A program made the translations under genes and the position numbers. A model generated the notes under the pieces. That model was not told where the DNA came from and ran no database searches. It was given only the letters and a program-made list of their open reading frames with translations. This document shows, one piece after another, positions 1 through 10,975 of a stretch of DNA of 64,000 bases (within the stretch, counting starts at the first letter, position 1; each line of letters opens with the position of its first letter). Origin of the DNA: Escarpia spicata (lineage: Eukaryota; Annelida; Polychaeta; Sabellida; Siboglinidae). The stretch is taken from NCBI GenBank assembly GCA_963995525.1, contig OZ023214.1, forward strand, positions 38,200,309 through 38,264,308, written 5' to 3'.

Positions 1-911
1 AACCTATTGAAAAACAAATTGTGTTGTTTCTTCTGTAAATGTCAGCATATTGCTTATGATATAATCGTCAAAACAATTTAAAATCATTATAGGGAATAAC
101 AATATGGTCGCTGTGGTTTCAGGTTTCTTGAAGCTTCCCTATCTACCAATCCCCGCCGTCTTCCGTCACGCGTGCATTGGGTCTTTGGTTTAAATAGCAA
201 CCTTTGATGTGGCACTTTGTCGAAAACGTTATAAAAACCGGACTGGTGATCAATAATGCTTAACAACTATAATTTTTTTATAATGTTTTTCGTGAAAATC
301 AGCTGTTCAAATAATCGGACCGTTCTCATTCGATTCCAATTGCATGCAATTCTAAAAACAAAATCTTATAAAAATAAATGCACATCTGTCACTTTTGATA
401 TGTAGACATGATCAGATTGGTAATCAACACAGGGTCTGTGGGTCTCGTTGGTTGGTTCTCGTTAACGGAATAGACTACTTACTATTTTTCTACCACAAAA
501 TAACCGGTCGCTATGTCCGGACAGCGGAATAAATCCGTTTGACACGCGGATATCAGATTTTTATCTTTTGTGCCGTTTTATCTTACAATTATTTATATAG
601 TATTTGGAAAAACGTTAATATGGAGTTGAGGAAAATGGTATAATTTAATAATAGTATATAAGGCATCTTTATTCATTGAAAATTTGTATTTAAAAGATGG
701 ACGATCACAGAAAGCAACTTTAAAATACTCGTACGTCGAAGAGATTCACTTCATGCTTTGAAATGTTCCTTTGACTGGTGGAATGTTAAGTAAAAAAGAG
801 TATGCCGTGATTCATGATTCAGCAGACGCCGTCGAGAAAAATATGCATATAAATGCCAATAGTAGTATCCTAAAACTTTCTGCAAACTGTGGTTTCTCTG
901 CACACCCAATA
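1..911. other. Downstream flank of FoxL2, no gene seen
   Basis: AT-rich sequence with many stop codons in all frames. I see no exon with flanking splice sites and no recognisable repeat family. Confidence 0.5.
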
Positions 912-917
912 TTTATT
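912..917 (-). promoter_or_regulatory. Candidate FoxL2 polyadenylation signal
   Basis: AATAAA on the minus strand, about 255 bases past the FoxL2 stop codon. Position and motif fit a 3' end signal; there is no transcript evidence. Confidence 0.35.
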
Positions 918-1171
918 TAGTTCAACTGCCGGTGGACGTTTTGGCGAGCCTCGGTGGGGTTTGGGCCCCCTAGACTGCTATCTCTGGATCCGCCCTTGCA
1001 CAAAATACTGATAAAATACGACGACGTATATAATTTTGTTCTTCCACATAAGATGTAAGCGAAATAGATTATTACGTCATATTGAGTACAATACTTTGAC
1101 GTCATCGTACAACGTTGTGGGGACACACTTACCAACTATGACGTCCAGGTCAGTTGGTAGTCAGCTAGTGG

Positions 1172-3558
1172 TCATTGTCGCTCGGTCCAGTACGAGTAAG
1201 ACGATATCGGGTACTCGGGGGGTTGCCGCCGACACGGGTAGATGAAGGGACCTGTCTGGGGGGCCGTGGTCGTGGGTGGGACGGGGTAGCTACCTGGGGC
1301 GGGGAACGACAAGTCCGCCATGCCGACCCCGGGGTACACAGTCGCCGGCATCTGCGGCAGACTGATGCTCTGCTGCACGGGGTTATAGTACGACCCCAAT
1401 CCCGGGGGTAGTCGACTACCGTAATCCACCCCGGCCCCCGCCTGTGTGCCGGGCCCGGGGTGGGGAAGCGACGGCCAGGCGCTATACGACGTCGGGGCGA
1501 GGTAGTTCTGGTACTGGTAGCTATACGCCGTCGGCGCACCCGTGTTGAGGTACTGGCCGAACGAGCACGACTCTCCGGCCGCGAACACGGGGCGGTGGGG
1601 CAGAGACAGCGACGCCGTGGACCGGTACGGCCGCTTCATGCGGCGCCGACGACGGTAGTTGCCTTTCTCGAACATGTCCTCGAAGCGGGTGGACGGGTGC
1701 AGGATCCAGTAGTTGCCCTTGCGTTCCCCGCCGCCTTCCCGAGCCACCTTCATGAAGCACTCGTTCAGACTCAGGTTGTGGCGGATGCTGTTCTGCCAGC
1801 GACGGTCCTTGCGCTGGCGACAGGCCGGGGACAGAAACACAAGGATGGGTTATTGCATAATATGGCAATTGCTGTCGCTGCTGTCGTTTATAGTAATAAT
1901 AGTAATAGTAGTAATAGTAGTAATAGTAGTAATAATAGTAATAGTAATGGTAGTAATTATAGTACTGATAGTAATGATAGTAATTATAGTAATTATAGTA
2001 ATTATACTAATAATTACAGCAATAGTAGTAATAATAGTAATAATTACAGTAATAATAATAGTAATAATAATAATACAAATACATTAATGCGCTAACGCTG
2101 GAGCATTGTAAGACTATCTCCTTGCAGGCACCCACGTTCACGTGTTTCGGTCTACAACCATTCGATTACTTGGACCATTGGCCTCTAATATACCAATTGG
2201 GGGTATATTTGAAAAAATACAAATGCAATTATTTTGAGTTTTATATTTTCCAATGGACGTTCAGTCCACAGGTGGCGCAACTGGAATGATATTAAACGTA
2301 TTATTTGCTGCATGCAATGTCGTAATTGGAGACAACAGAAACTAAATGGTCATGAGAACGAATTTTGATTCAAAATAATGTCGCGAGGACAGTTACGTCC
2401 TAGTTTTGTTGCTCCACGTGTGGGTGTAAGCTAGTAGTAATACAAATATAATAATAGTAGTAATAATAATAGTAATAATAATACTAATAGTAGTAGTAGC
2501 AATAGTAATAACATTAAATAATAATAGTTATAGTAATACAAATCTATAATGTGTATGTATGTATGTATGTATGTATGTATGTATGTATGTATGTATGTAT
2601 GTGTATGTATGTATGTATATATGTATGTATGTATCATATACATACATATAAATATTAATATTTTACAATTGTAATAGTTTATTAATTAATGTTTTACTGA
2701 TTTTTTATATATCTGATTTTTTCGATTTATAATATGATAAGTTCCGACAACATATTTATTTATTTAAATATACTTATTTAATTAATTATCAATGGTACTT
2801 TATAGTTTATACGTTCTCGGTGTAGCGTAGTTTATCTAGTTTAGCGCTGTTTAGCTAGTTCTTAAAACATATTTAACATTTATTTTTATTATATATTATT
2901 ATTATTATATTTTAACAGTTTGCTCCATTGTAGACACTCCTGAACAGAGTCCAATTCTGGATCGAAGCGTTAAAAAACGTTTATTATTAATATATCCTAC
3001 CTGATCAAAGTAGGCGAACTTTTTGGTAATGTACTGATAGATACCACTCAGCGTCAATCGCTTGTCGGCCGAGTCACGGATGGCCATGGCTATCATAGCG
3101 ACGTAGGAGAATGGAGGCTTTTCCTTCGTCTCGCTTCGTTGCGCTCCGTCACATCTGTCGGCTTCTTTGTTGTCGTCACCGCTCTCGTGACACAAGTCTA
3201 GTTCCTCTTTAAAATCGGTTCGCGCGAGAGGCGTTGACAGCGAGGTGGCTTCGTTACGCTGGGAGTCCACGTCGCCGTCATAGATGTTGTCATCGAGGGA
3301 AGGGACGTCGCTTGGTGTATTCATCCTAGCGACAATGTCAGTGCACCTTGTCGCGTCTGTCGGTTCACTTGTATGCACTTCGTCGTTGACGCCATTCGCG
3401 TCAGCGAAACGCCGCTGCGACGTATCAGTCGTGTCACTGTTCGTCCTAACGTCGCCCTTTACTGGCGTATCGTTGAATACCGGATACAGACTGCATTTCA
3501 GATTCGACCCGAAAAACTGCGCCAAACCCCGAAAGAGCCCACACTGAACGTTTGACAT
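1172..3558 (-). CDS. foxl2: Forkhead transcription factor FoxL2, two exons
   Basis: Exon 1 is 3558..3001 and exon 2 is 1813..1172 (stop TGA 1172-1174), giving about 399 residues against 376 for human FOXL2. An acidic N-terminal region is followed by a forkhead domain from about residue 147. Exon 1 supplies [25 protein letters not shown] and KKFAYFDQ; exon 2 supplies [15 protein letters not shown], the [12 protein letters not shown] wing and [19 protein letters not shown], a FoxL2 signature. The C-terminal part is rich in Pro, Ser and Tyr. FoxL2 is a nuclear DNA-binding regulator, known for gonadal roles in vertebrates and reported in ovary in molluscs. The donor follows FDQ at 3001/3000 and the acceptor chosen is CAG before 1813, both phase 0; an AG six bases further in would remove Arg-Lys. 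The start at 3558 gives MSNVQCGLF; an upstream in-frame Met at 3705 would add 49 Arg-rich residues. The family is secure; start and acceptor are inferred. Confidence 0.9.
1886..2085. repeat. Trinucleotide (AGT/AAT) microsatellite in FoxL2 intron
   Basis: About 200 bases of interrupted AGT/AAT units just inside the 3' part of the FoxL2 intron (minus sense). Apparent Asn/Ser-rich or Ile/Val-rich open frames here are products of the repeat, not genes. Confidence 0.9.
2276..2288 (+). promoter_or_regulatory. CTCF-like motif in FoxL2 intron
   Basis: CCACAGGTGGCGC resembles the CTCF core (CCA-NN-AGRKGGCRS). It is a single motif judged by eye, so chance is possible. Confidence 0.3.
2431..2640. repeat. 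ATA/GTA and ATGT microsatellites in FoxL2 intron
   Basis: An interrupted ATA/GTA tract runs to about 2545 and a near-perfect (ATGT)n tract occupies about 2551-2636. Both lie in the FoxL2 intron, much of which is low-complexity. Confidence 0.9.
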
Positions 3559-3705
3559 GCCGCTGATATCGCGTCGATGATACGGCGTCACCTGTCCCGG
3601 TCGCGACAACGATACGACAACGATACGACAACTCCCTCTGCAGCTGCCGACCCCAGTTCCCCAGCGTTGCTCAGTCCTCCGTCGGAACGATGCCTCCGAT
3701 TTCAC

Positions 3706-5240
3706 GACTCAAAACGATATCGACCGACAACAACACATCGTTAACCCCGTTTGTTTTGAAAACATTTTCCGTGGTTTTGATTAGCGACAGTATCGAGTCG
3801 CGTGCGAGGTTTCATGCGCTGACGTCTTGTCTCTGCACGGTTGGCTTGTTCATACTTTCACACAGTTGTCCTCTTTAAAAGTTCACATTCACGGAACGAA
3901 GACGTTGATAACGTCAGTCCGATCATAGATGCACTAGTAATCCGCGTCGCGAGATGACGACCCGATGCGCCATGCTATTGTTGGCTGACACCGTGTTGAA
4001 CTTGGGCGCTACGCTTCAGGGGAATCATCCGGCGTTCACACGGGGTTGCCCGCCCGCACTCTGATGCGCCCATCCAAACCACGCCAGCCGCATCCATTGG
4101 CTGACTGGCGTTTAACGCAAGTCTTCCCTGTCCAGAGCAATAACGTTGAGTGACAAGAATCTGTTTTCTCGCTCCTTTGGTCCCGGGCGACTTCCATCTG
4201 GCGCGTCTAGGATATGTCTTACTTTGGGCCGCGGGAAGACGGGACGGGAGGCGGGGCGGGGAGGGAAGGGGTGTCTTGGCTGCATACGATTAGTAGTCAC
4301 TGACGAGAAGAGTATGGGGAGTTCGCCTATTTGATATATCCGCACGCAGCCTCTTATATATGTAGAGAGGGAGAGAGAGAGGGGATATATATATATATAG
4401 GGGTCTATATGTCGTCGTCGCCGTCGTCACCGTCGTCGTCGCCGTAACCGTCGTCGTCGTCGTCGTCCCCATTGTCGTCGTTGCCGTTGTTACCACCATT
4501 TTACTAATTGTCTCCCACAACGTTTTCCACTTGTCAATTTTAAAGGGGCCGTCCAAATTTGATTTTTTTTCGCTCGTTTCATTTTAAATGCATTCAAATT
4601 ATTAACTATTATTTACTGTTTGCCCACACATTAATTCAAGTGATTCTAAAAATTGGAATATTCACGTGAATTCGTTTTTCTGTGCCGATGCGTTTTTGCT
4701 CTCTAAAAACACGTGGTCGACCGGTTTATTGGTTCGAATGCTACTCGCCAGCCATCGGAAATAATTATAACAAATTACCAGACAAAAATTACATCAAAAG
4801 TCATTGTTTTACCATTTAAACAAAAAGTAAGCATTTTCCATCATACCGACTGCGAATATTACTTTCAGCTATTCACAAGCTATACGTGTATGGACATCAA
4901 CGGGTCGGACTTGAGTCTGATTAAACCAGTTGAGGAAGCAGCTTGATATAATCCATTGTGTTCTACCTGCCGTTGTCTCGAAGCGTAGGCAGTTTTACTT
5001 AAGCAATCTGCCTGTACATTTTAGATGAGAAACAGAAAGCCGATGGTCCCTCCTGACTACTGTTTATGTCGGGGAAAGCAACAGTTCCCGTACGGGTTGA
5101 CCGGTTGGGGGGTAGTCGTGGAAAATCTCCCGCGTTCTAACCCAAGAATGGTAACAAAGACTCGAGAACGAAATGTAGGCCTACTCGAAACAAAGATCAA
5201 TTGTGGTTCGACCTCCTTCTCTATATCGACTCCCTTCCTG
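3706..5240. other. Upstream flank of FoxL2, no gene recognised
   Basis: Moderately GC-rich near FoxL2 and presumably holding its promoter. A (GTC/GCC)n trinucleotide tract occupies about 4410-4495, with short AT and AG runs before it at 4355-4400. Open frames here (for example 4713-4946 and 5025-5252) match no family I know and lack convincing splice context. Confidence 0.5.
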
Positions 5241-5432
5241 TCACTCGCTTGACTTGACACCTTGGGGCTCTCCAAAACCTCAATTTGTACATCCACACGA
5301 GGCTCGCTAAAACCCACCTTCATGCTCTAAAAAATGATTTGCATCTCTTTGAGTTTCGCCCCAAACCCCCACCTTGACGCTCTCCAAAATTTGCACCCGC
5401 TGACCAAAAATCTCAAATTGCACCCCAAGATC

Positions 5433-5530
5433 CACCCACCTTCCCTCAATATTGGGGGGTTGATCCTATCTCCAGCCACCACCTAAATTATTGGGGTGCT
5501 GAGTCCCCCCTCCCGTTTCCGAAGCATATG
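5433..5530. repeat. Interspersed repeat, copy 1 (partner near 51.2 kb)
   Basis: The block with AATATTGGGG, then ATCCTATCTCCAGCC, then TATTGGGGTGCTGAG recurs in the same order and orientation at about 51165-51290, as AATATTGGGG, ATCCTGCCTCCAGCC and TATTGGGGGTTTAGC. Class unknown. Confidence 0.55.
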
Positions 5531-5964
5531 CATATGCTGTCAGGGTTCTCGATTTTTTTCCAGGAGACTTGGCAGGTATATTAACATAACGAAGAAGTTC
5601 ACCTTTGTCATGAATAGCCTAAGTATGACCTAGTTACACATACGTTAGGGCCTACTAATGCCCCACTGAACAGACACTCGGCACCTCGCCCCCACCAGCA
5701 CCAACCTCCTGGCCATGCGGCATGGGTTCCGCATGGGGGAAGTAGTTGCGCTTCATTTTAAATCGTGGCGTAAACAATTGTTACCGATGTCCAACACTAC
5801 CCCTATCTCGACCTCGAAAAACCCACAGCAGCGAGGTACCGGCACAAACGGGCGTGCTATTATTACAATATCGCGATAACAATTTGGAATAGCGAATACC
5901 AATAAAAACCGTCCCAAACATAAATATATCTGTATAAGTGGTGCTATAACATACTCATGTGCCA

Positions 5965-6650
5965 TTACACCGCAAGATCTACAGGGAGATACTGCAGGAG
6001 CTAGCTGATGAAAGTGACAAACAAGGTCTGAAGATGAACATTTCGAAGACAAAGGTGATGTTATAGAAAACAACACACCAGTATATATCAACACCACGCA
6101 GATAGAGAACGTTGAAAGCTACCTCTACCGCGGACAGCGATACGCCATCAGAGACAAAAAACATGACAATGAGATTCAAAGAAGAATCACGGCCGGCTAG
6201 ACAGCATTCGCCAAACACCACATCTTCAAGGGTAACTTTGGAACCTGCTTGAAGAGACAAGTCTGCAACTCATGCGTACTTCCAGCGATGACATACGGCG
6301 TGGAAATATGGACACTGACCACCCAGGCAAAGAACAAGCTAACAACCGCACAAACAAAGATGGAAAGAATTATGCTAAACATCACATACCGGGAATGAAA
6401 AACAAACATCTGGGTAAGAGCGAATACAAAGGTCATAGACGTGATAGAACAAATCAGAAGACAGAAGTGGACCTGGTCAGGGCACATCAGCAGACTACGA
6501 TATAATCGATGGACATCGCGTACCTGGACACCTTACGAAGGGGAATGATCTAGGGCACCATCTGGCACAGGATAGCGCAAGACAAGCAGATCTGGAAACG
6601 ACATGCTAAGGTCTTCGTCCAACCACGGGACACTACGGCTGCACAATGAT
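5965..6650 (+). mobile_element. RTE-like LINE 3' fragment, decayed
   Basis: Frames joined across stops read as reverse-transcriptase thumb and C-terminal peptides: LQELADESDKQGLKMNISK, then FKGNFGTCLKRQVCN and LPAMTYGVEIWTLTTQAKNK, then an RRQKWTWSGHISRL stretch. The same peptides occur in the 52-54 kb minus-strand element, so the two are copies of one family. It is 5'-truncated and has several stops and frameshifts. Confidence 0.7.
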
Positions 6651-6659
6651 GATACTGAT

Positions 6660-7674
6660 GACTACGTAGTGTGGTTGAATGTGGTGCGTACACCGCATGG
6701 ACCCACTGAGACACCGATCAGAACTTCTCCCTCGATCAGCGAGGGGATGTATATACGGACGGACCCGTCGTACCCCCAGCCTAATGGCCTGCTGTCGTCA
6801 CTTCGACTACCGCAATGCATCGATAGATCGATGTATCGTGACATGTAATTGCTTACTTATTTGTATACAACATGTGCTGTGTGGCCAGTTGGGGTTTTGA
6901 CAACGAAAGTACTAATAAATTAATCCAATTTCAGACCGATAAAGAGAGACATTAGTTTTTAGCTAATAGTCTTTAGTATCATGTTAGACAGAAATGTAGT
7001 CGAGTAATAACTGCTCCAGAATACGTTTGTCCAAATAATAGCCAACACATCCAGCAGTGTCGGCGTGTACGAGCTGCAGCCAACACAACCAGCAGTGTCG
7101 GCGTGTACGAGCTGCAGCCAACACAACCAGCAGTGTCGGCGTGTACGAGCTGCAGCCAACACAACCAGCAGAGGCGGCACGCGCTGACCAGTCAAAACCA
7201 TACTGCCACCTAGCGATCAACAAATACATTTGCTCTGTTAACGTATACAGGATTTTATTCCCACTTAACAAGGCGTACTCTGGGCAGTAAGACATAAATA
7301 CAAAGGTAGCTATTGATAACACAAGCATGTATCTTACGAGTTAGTACTTAAATGAAATAATGACATCAATCTAAATGCAACTGTCACAGCTTAGTGGCAC
7401 ACTATAATAGTGGAAAATGCCTTCATATGAAATGTAGCACTAAAGACATACAATATCCAGAGAATATATTCGTTAACATAAAGCTGCACGAATAGTTCAA
7501 GAAAAACATGCAATGTAAACGAGAAAGCATAGACATGTATCATATAAACAACAGTAAATGTATAGAATGTATAGATTCAACAAAGAATGTTTCACATTCC
7601 GGAATGTCAGTTCAAGATCCCCACCCAAGGTAAAGCCCAGCAATTTTAACTTTGGCACATGCATCTGGCAACGG
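6660..7674. other. Region between LINE fragment and CCDC115 stop
   Basis: Contains a short 38-bp tandem array (listed separately) and the presumed 3' UTR of CCDC115. A minus-strand AATAAA at 7254-7259 is a candidate polyadenylation signal about 416 bases past the stop. No separate gene recognised. Confidence 0.45.
7048..7170. repeat. 38-bp tandem repeat, three units
   Basis: Units begin at about 7052, 7090 and 7128 and are nearly identical, around CAGTGTCGGCGTGTACGAGC. They produce overlapping Cys/Leu-rich minus-strand open frames that I do not regard as genes. Confidence 0.85.
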
Positions 7675-10600
7675 TCAGTTGGCGATCATGTCCCGTTTGC
7701 TTTTCATCAGTCTTTGGAACTCCTGCTGTTGTTGCATCAGCTTTGCTTTCAGTGTGGCCAGCTCACAACACAGTTCTGCGCAGCTGCTGAATCGACGTTG
7801 ACTTTCTCGTAACGGCTGTGGAACTAGCACACCAAACCACTTGATGGGATCTCTCTTCTTAACTTTATAGTCTCCACCGCCGAACTCCTTCAACTCTATG
7901 TCTTGGACACGCGACGAGTAGTCAGTCTTCGAGTCAGTTGAGGCGTTTGTCTGGCGGTGTCGGACGTCTGGCTGTGTCTTTGAGACAGGAGCGTCGGCGA
8001 CAACCTGAAATGTGGGAAGATTGGCATCGTTGTGGACGTCGACGTGAACGAGTGCCTGGTCCTTGCTGGGAAGATCATATTGGAGGCAACTCACTTTCTT
8101 TGAGCCCATACTGTAGCGTGCCTGTGGATGATAGCACAAGATGACAATATTGTGCAATTGAGCTTGAGATTTTAGCACGACTGAAGTTTTAATGTTGTAT
8201 TGTATAAATTATATGAATGTATTGTACAAGTTATGAATGTAGGCTTCTTGTGCATATACATTTCAATCTAGAATAATTTATCAATTCTGCAATACAGCTT
8301 CATAAGTTAACATTTAAAACTACCCACATATTAACTGTACATGTTTTGATGAGAAATAAAAAATAATACTGAGCTGTAGAAAGATTAGATAATGCCGCTA
8401 GAGCAGGTGCCATACTTAGGTACTTTTGTACTCAAGTACAATTGTGGAATACTTGTACTTTAATACATTTGTGAAGAAAAAAAAATACTTGTACTTAAGT
8501 ACATTCCAAAAGTACTTTAATTTCAAGTACTTTTAAGTACCTTTTAAGTACTTTTAAATAGTGATCATGTAATATCAAATCAATCATTAAATGTTGGTCA
8601 CCTCCTAATCCTCAGTGGCCCCTGTGGAGGGGCTTCAATACTGTTCCAGTGAAAAGACAATAGGGGCAATTGGATGTCAATTTGGCATATATCAGTACTT
8701 GCCTACTTGGCATGTACTTAAGTACTTTCCTAAAACCATGGCATACTTGTATTTAAGTACTTTCTCAATTAAAAGTACTTGTACTTAAGTACATTTCAAA
8801 GTACTTCAGCACAACCCGGCACTGCAGTAAAGACATTGTTTCCTCACATATTTAAATATTAAATGTATGCTAGTTCATAAAAATGCTCTCATTTGATTGG
8901 TTGAAAATATACTTGAACTTTTGATTGGAGCAATTTTAGTCACAGTCATAAATACACAATTATTTTAGTGTGTACATAGTTGTGTATAGGGTACATTGGA
9001 AACATTGGCAAAATTATTCAAACTAGCTGAGACTGTCTTGCAGAATCCTGCAAAAATATATAACTTATAATGGCAATAAATAAATAAAAAACTATTGTTT
9101 CTTTCTAAAAATTCATACCTGCAAAAGAATTGTGCATTTAAATAACTTACATGTTACCAGTTAACACTAGTTAATTTAGTTAATATGACAGAAGTAATTA
9201 CTATTTCACCTTTGCCATGAGTAAGTAGCCATTCTTCATAGCCACATCAAGGTCTGTTTGATATCGGTGGATAGCGTCCAGTGTCTCGAATAGTGACAGC
9301 ACAGCTTCATCCAGACTCATGCAGACATCCTTCAGGGGCGAGAATTCCCTTCAAGAAATACAACTTTAATAAACTGTCTAGCCATCACACAGCTTTTATC
9401 ATATACAATGGTTGCCAGCAGTTGACAAGTATTACAAGTTCAATATTTATATTACAATAATATGCTTTATGAAGTTATAACTTATAAGACACCCCAATGT
9501 TTGCCCAAACGTCTTCCGGAACTCTTAAACACCTTATAAATAATGTGCTTTCAATATGTGTTTATCTTACTAATATATACATGATGAGCTATACACATGA
9601 TTATATTGTCAGCTTTGTCGCTGGCTATGTCTCTCTCATATCAACTGTTTCAAGGGTAGGCTTACAGTCACAGCCACAGCACCGCTCACTCATAGCATCA
9701 ATGATATCAACTGTTTCAAGAGTAGGTTCACAGTCACAGCACCGCTCACTAATAGCATCAATGATATCAACTGTTTCATGAGTAGGCTCACAGTCGCAGC
9801 ACCGCTCACTCATAGCATCAATGATATCAACTGTTTCAAGAGTAGACTCACAGTCACAGCACCGCTCACTCATAGCATCAATGATATCAACTGTTTCAAG
9901 AGTAGGCTCACAGTCACAGCACCGCTCACTCAGAGCATCAATGATATCAGCTGTTTCAAGAGTAGGCTCACAGTCACAGCACCGCTCACTCATAGCATCA
10001 ATGATATTACATTAAAGCAAACTTGTCTGTAATGCAACTTCTCTGTTTGTCTATGATGATTGACACATAGCAGTCAATAGTCATGCCAGTCGAGCATGTA
10101 GTAACAAGTAAACCCAAATTAATTTAATCAATTATCATGTGTTAGTTACACCCCCCCCCCCCCCCCCCCAATGAACAGTGGTGTCACACCACTTGTACAC
10201 ATCCGACACAGTTCATTTCATTTATATGTATTAAAGTTTACCAAATCAGTTGCACAGTATGTCATCCCATTTGCTACCGTCGTCTGTCTTGATAAGTTGA
10301 CTGTGAGAACCAGACTGTCTGTGCACATAATACCGTCATCATAGACATAGTTAGGGCCTACTGAGTACTGAATTTAGTATACTGTATAGTATTATAAACA
10401 TCAGCCTATATTATTAATGAGGAACAAAGGTCGCTTTTAATTTGATACAAAACTTGTAATTCACAAATGTCAGTGACAACGCTACTTGTTACGAGATGGT
10501 CACACATAAATTATCACAGACTGCGCTATATTTGGACTGCAGCGACTGTGTGGACAGTGTCACTGTGCCCTGTCACTGTCGCCAGTGTCGGTGAATGTTG

Positions 10601-10784
10601 CACTGTGACTGTCGGTGGAGAAAGCATGAATTAGGCCGAAAACCCAATTTCATCGGCTCCTTCAATCAAAGCCTCATTAGTCATATTGTGTTGTTCACGC
10701 AATCATTTGTATTGAAATAAACACTAATTACCTATCTTCTGAAAAGTCACCAGCGGACGTCTCTGTGTCAAGAAATTCAGACAT
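7675..10784 (-). CDS. ccdc115: CCDC115, V-ATPase assembly factor (Vma22-like), three exons
   Basis: Exons are 10784..10732, 9348..9210 and 8121..7675; the phases join exactly and give 212 residues (human 180). Exon 1 encodes MSEFLDTETSAGDFSED. Exon 2 encodes LDEAVLSLFETLDAIHRYQ and VAMKNGYLLMAK. Exon 3 begins ARYSMGSKKVSCLQYD, carries DPIKWFGVLVPQPLRESQ, and ends in a Gln-rich helix and MIAN. The ARYxMG and DPxxWFGxLVPxxLR blocks are hallmarks of CCDC115. In human and yeast the protein works with TMEM199/Vma12 at the ER to assemble the proton-pump V0 sector. No signal peptide or membrane segment is visible. Helices in exon 2 and at the C-terminus fit the coiled-coil description. Intron 1 holds a 60-bp minisatellite and intron 2 a MITE. 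The start lies 191 bases from the divergent FBXO42 start. Confidence 0.88.
8404..8824. mobile_element. hAT-like MITE in CCDC115 intron 2
   Basis: A 421-base non-coding element with inverted ends: the left tip is CAGGTGCCATACTTAGGTAC and the right tip, read inverted, begins CAGTGCC and continues into AAGTACTTT. Both arms are packed with AAGTAC/GTACTT subterminal motifs. Flanking 8-mers (8396-8403 and 8825-8832) agree at 5 of 8 positions, fitting an eroded hAT target duplication. Confidence 0.65.
9637..10010. repeat. 60-bp minisatellite, about six units, CCDC115 intron 1
   Basis: Near-identical 60-base units around ATGATATCAACTGTTTCAAG. Because 60 is a multiple of three, both strands stay open; the CCDC115 sense strand reads SERCCDCEPTLETVDIIDA repeated. 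It lies between mapped exons 1 and 2, so it is treated as intronic. Confidence 0.9.
10151..10169. repeat. Poly-C run
   Basis: Nineteen consecutive C in CCDC115 intron 1; length may be unreliable in an assembly. Confidence 0.9.
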
Positions 10785-10975
10785 CCTAATCCTATCGACG
10801 TCCTGCGACCCCTAAAAGGCTAACGTCGCCGATTTTGTCGAATGACAACCGGAAGTGCAGTTGCGGCGTTTTTGCAACTTCCGGTTGTTATTGTGCGATG
10901 CCTTTCGATAGACGATAACATACGTTTTGAATTTTGGCCGCATTCCTGTATCGTTAAATTACATACACTGACAAG
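10785..10975. promoter_or_regulatory. Bidirectional CCDC115/FBXO42 promoter with inverted ETS sites
   Basis: This 191-base interval separates two divergent start codons. It holds a perfect 12-base inverted repeat, ACAACCGGAAGT (10845-10856) and ACTTCCGGTTGT (10877-10888), each arm with a CCGGAAGT ETS/GABP core. Outside it is a second inverted pair, CTATCGA (10792-10798) and TCGATAG (10905-10911), resembling half of a DREF site. ETS/GABP motifs are known to be enriched in mammalian bidirectional promoters. No TATA box is obvious. Confidence 0.75.

Noticed and set aside
1460..2095. 211-codon plus-strand frame over FoxL2
   Set aside because: It is the antisense of FoxL2 exon 2 running into the AGT/AAT microsatellite; the Asn/Ser-rich end is repeat-coded.
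4112..5323. Several 60-88 codon frames between FoxL2 and the 6-kb LINE
   Set aside because: Short, unrelated to known families, partly encoded by GTC repeats.
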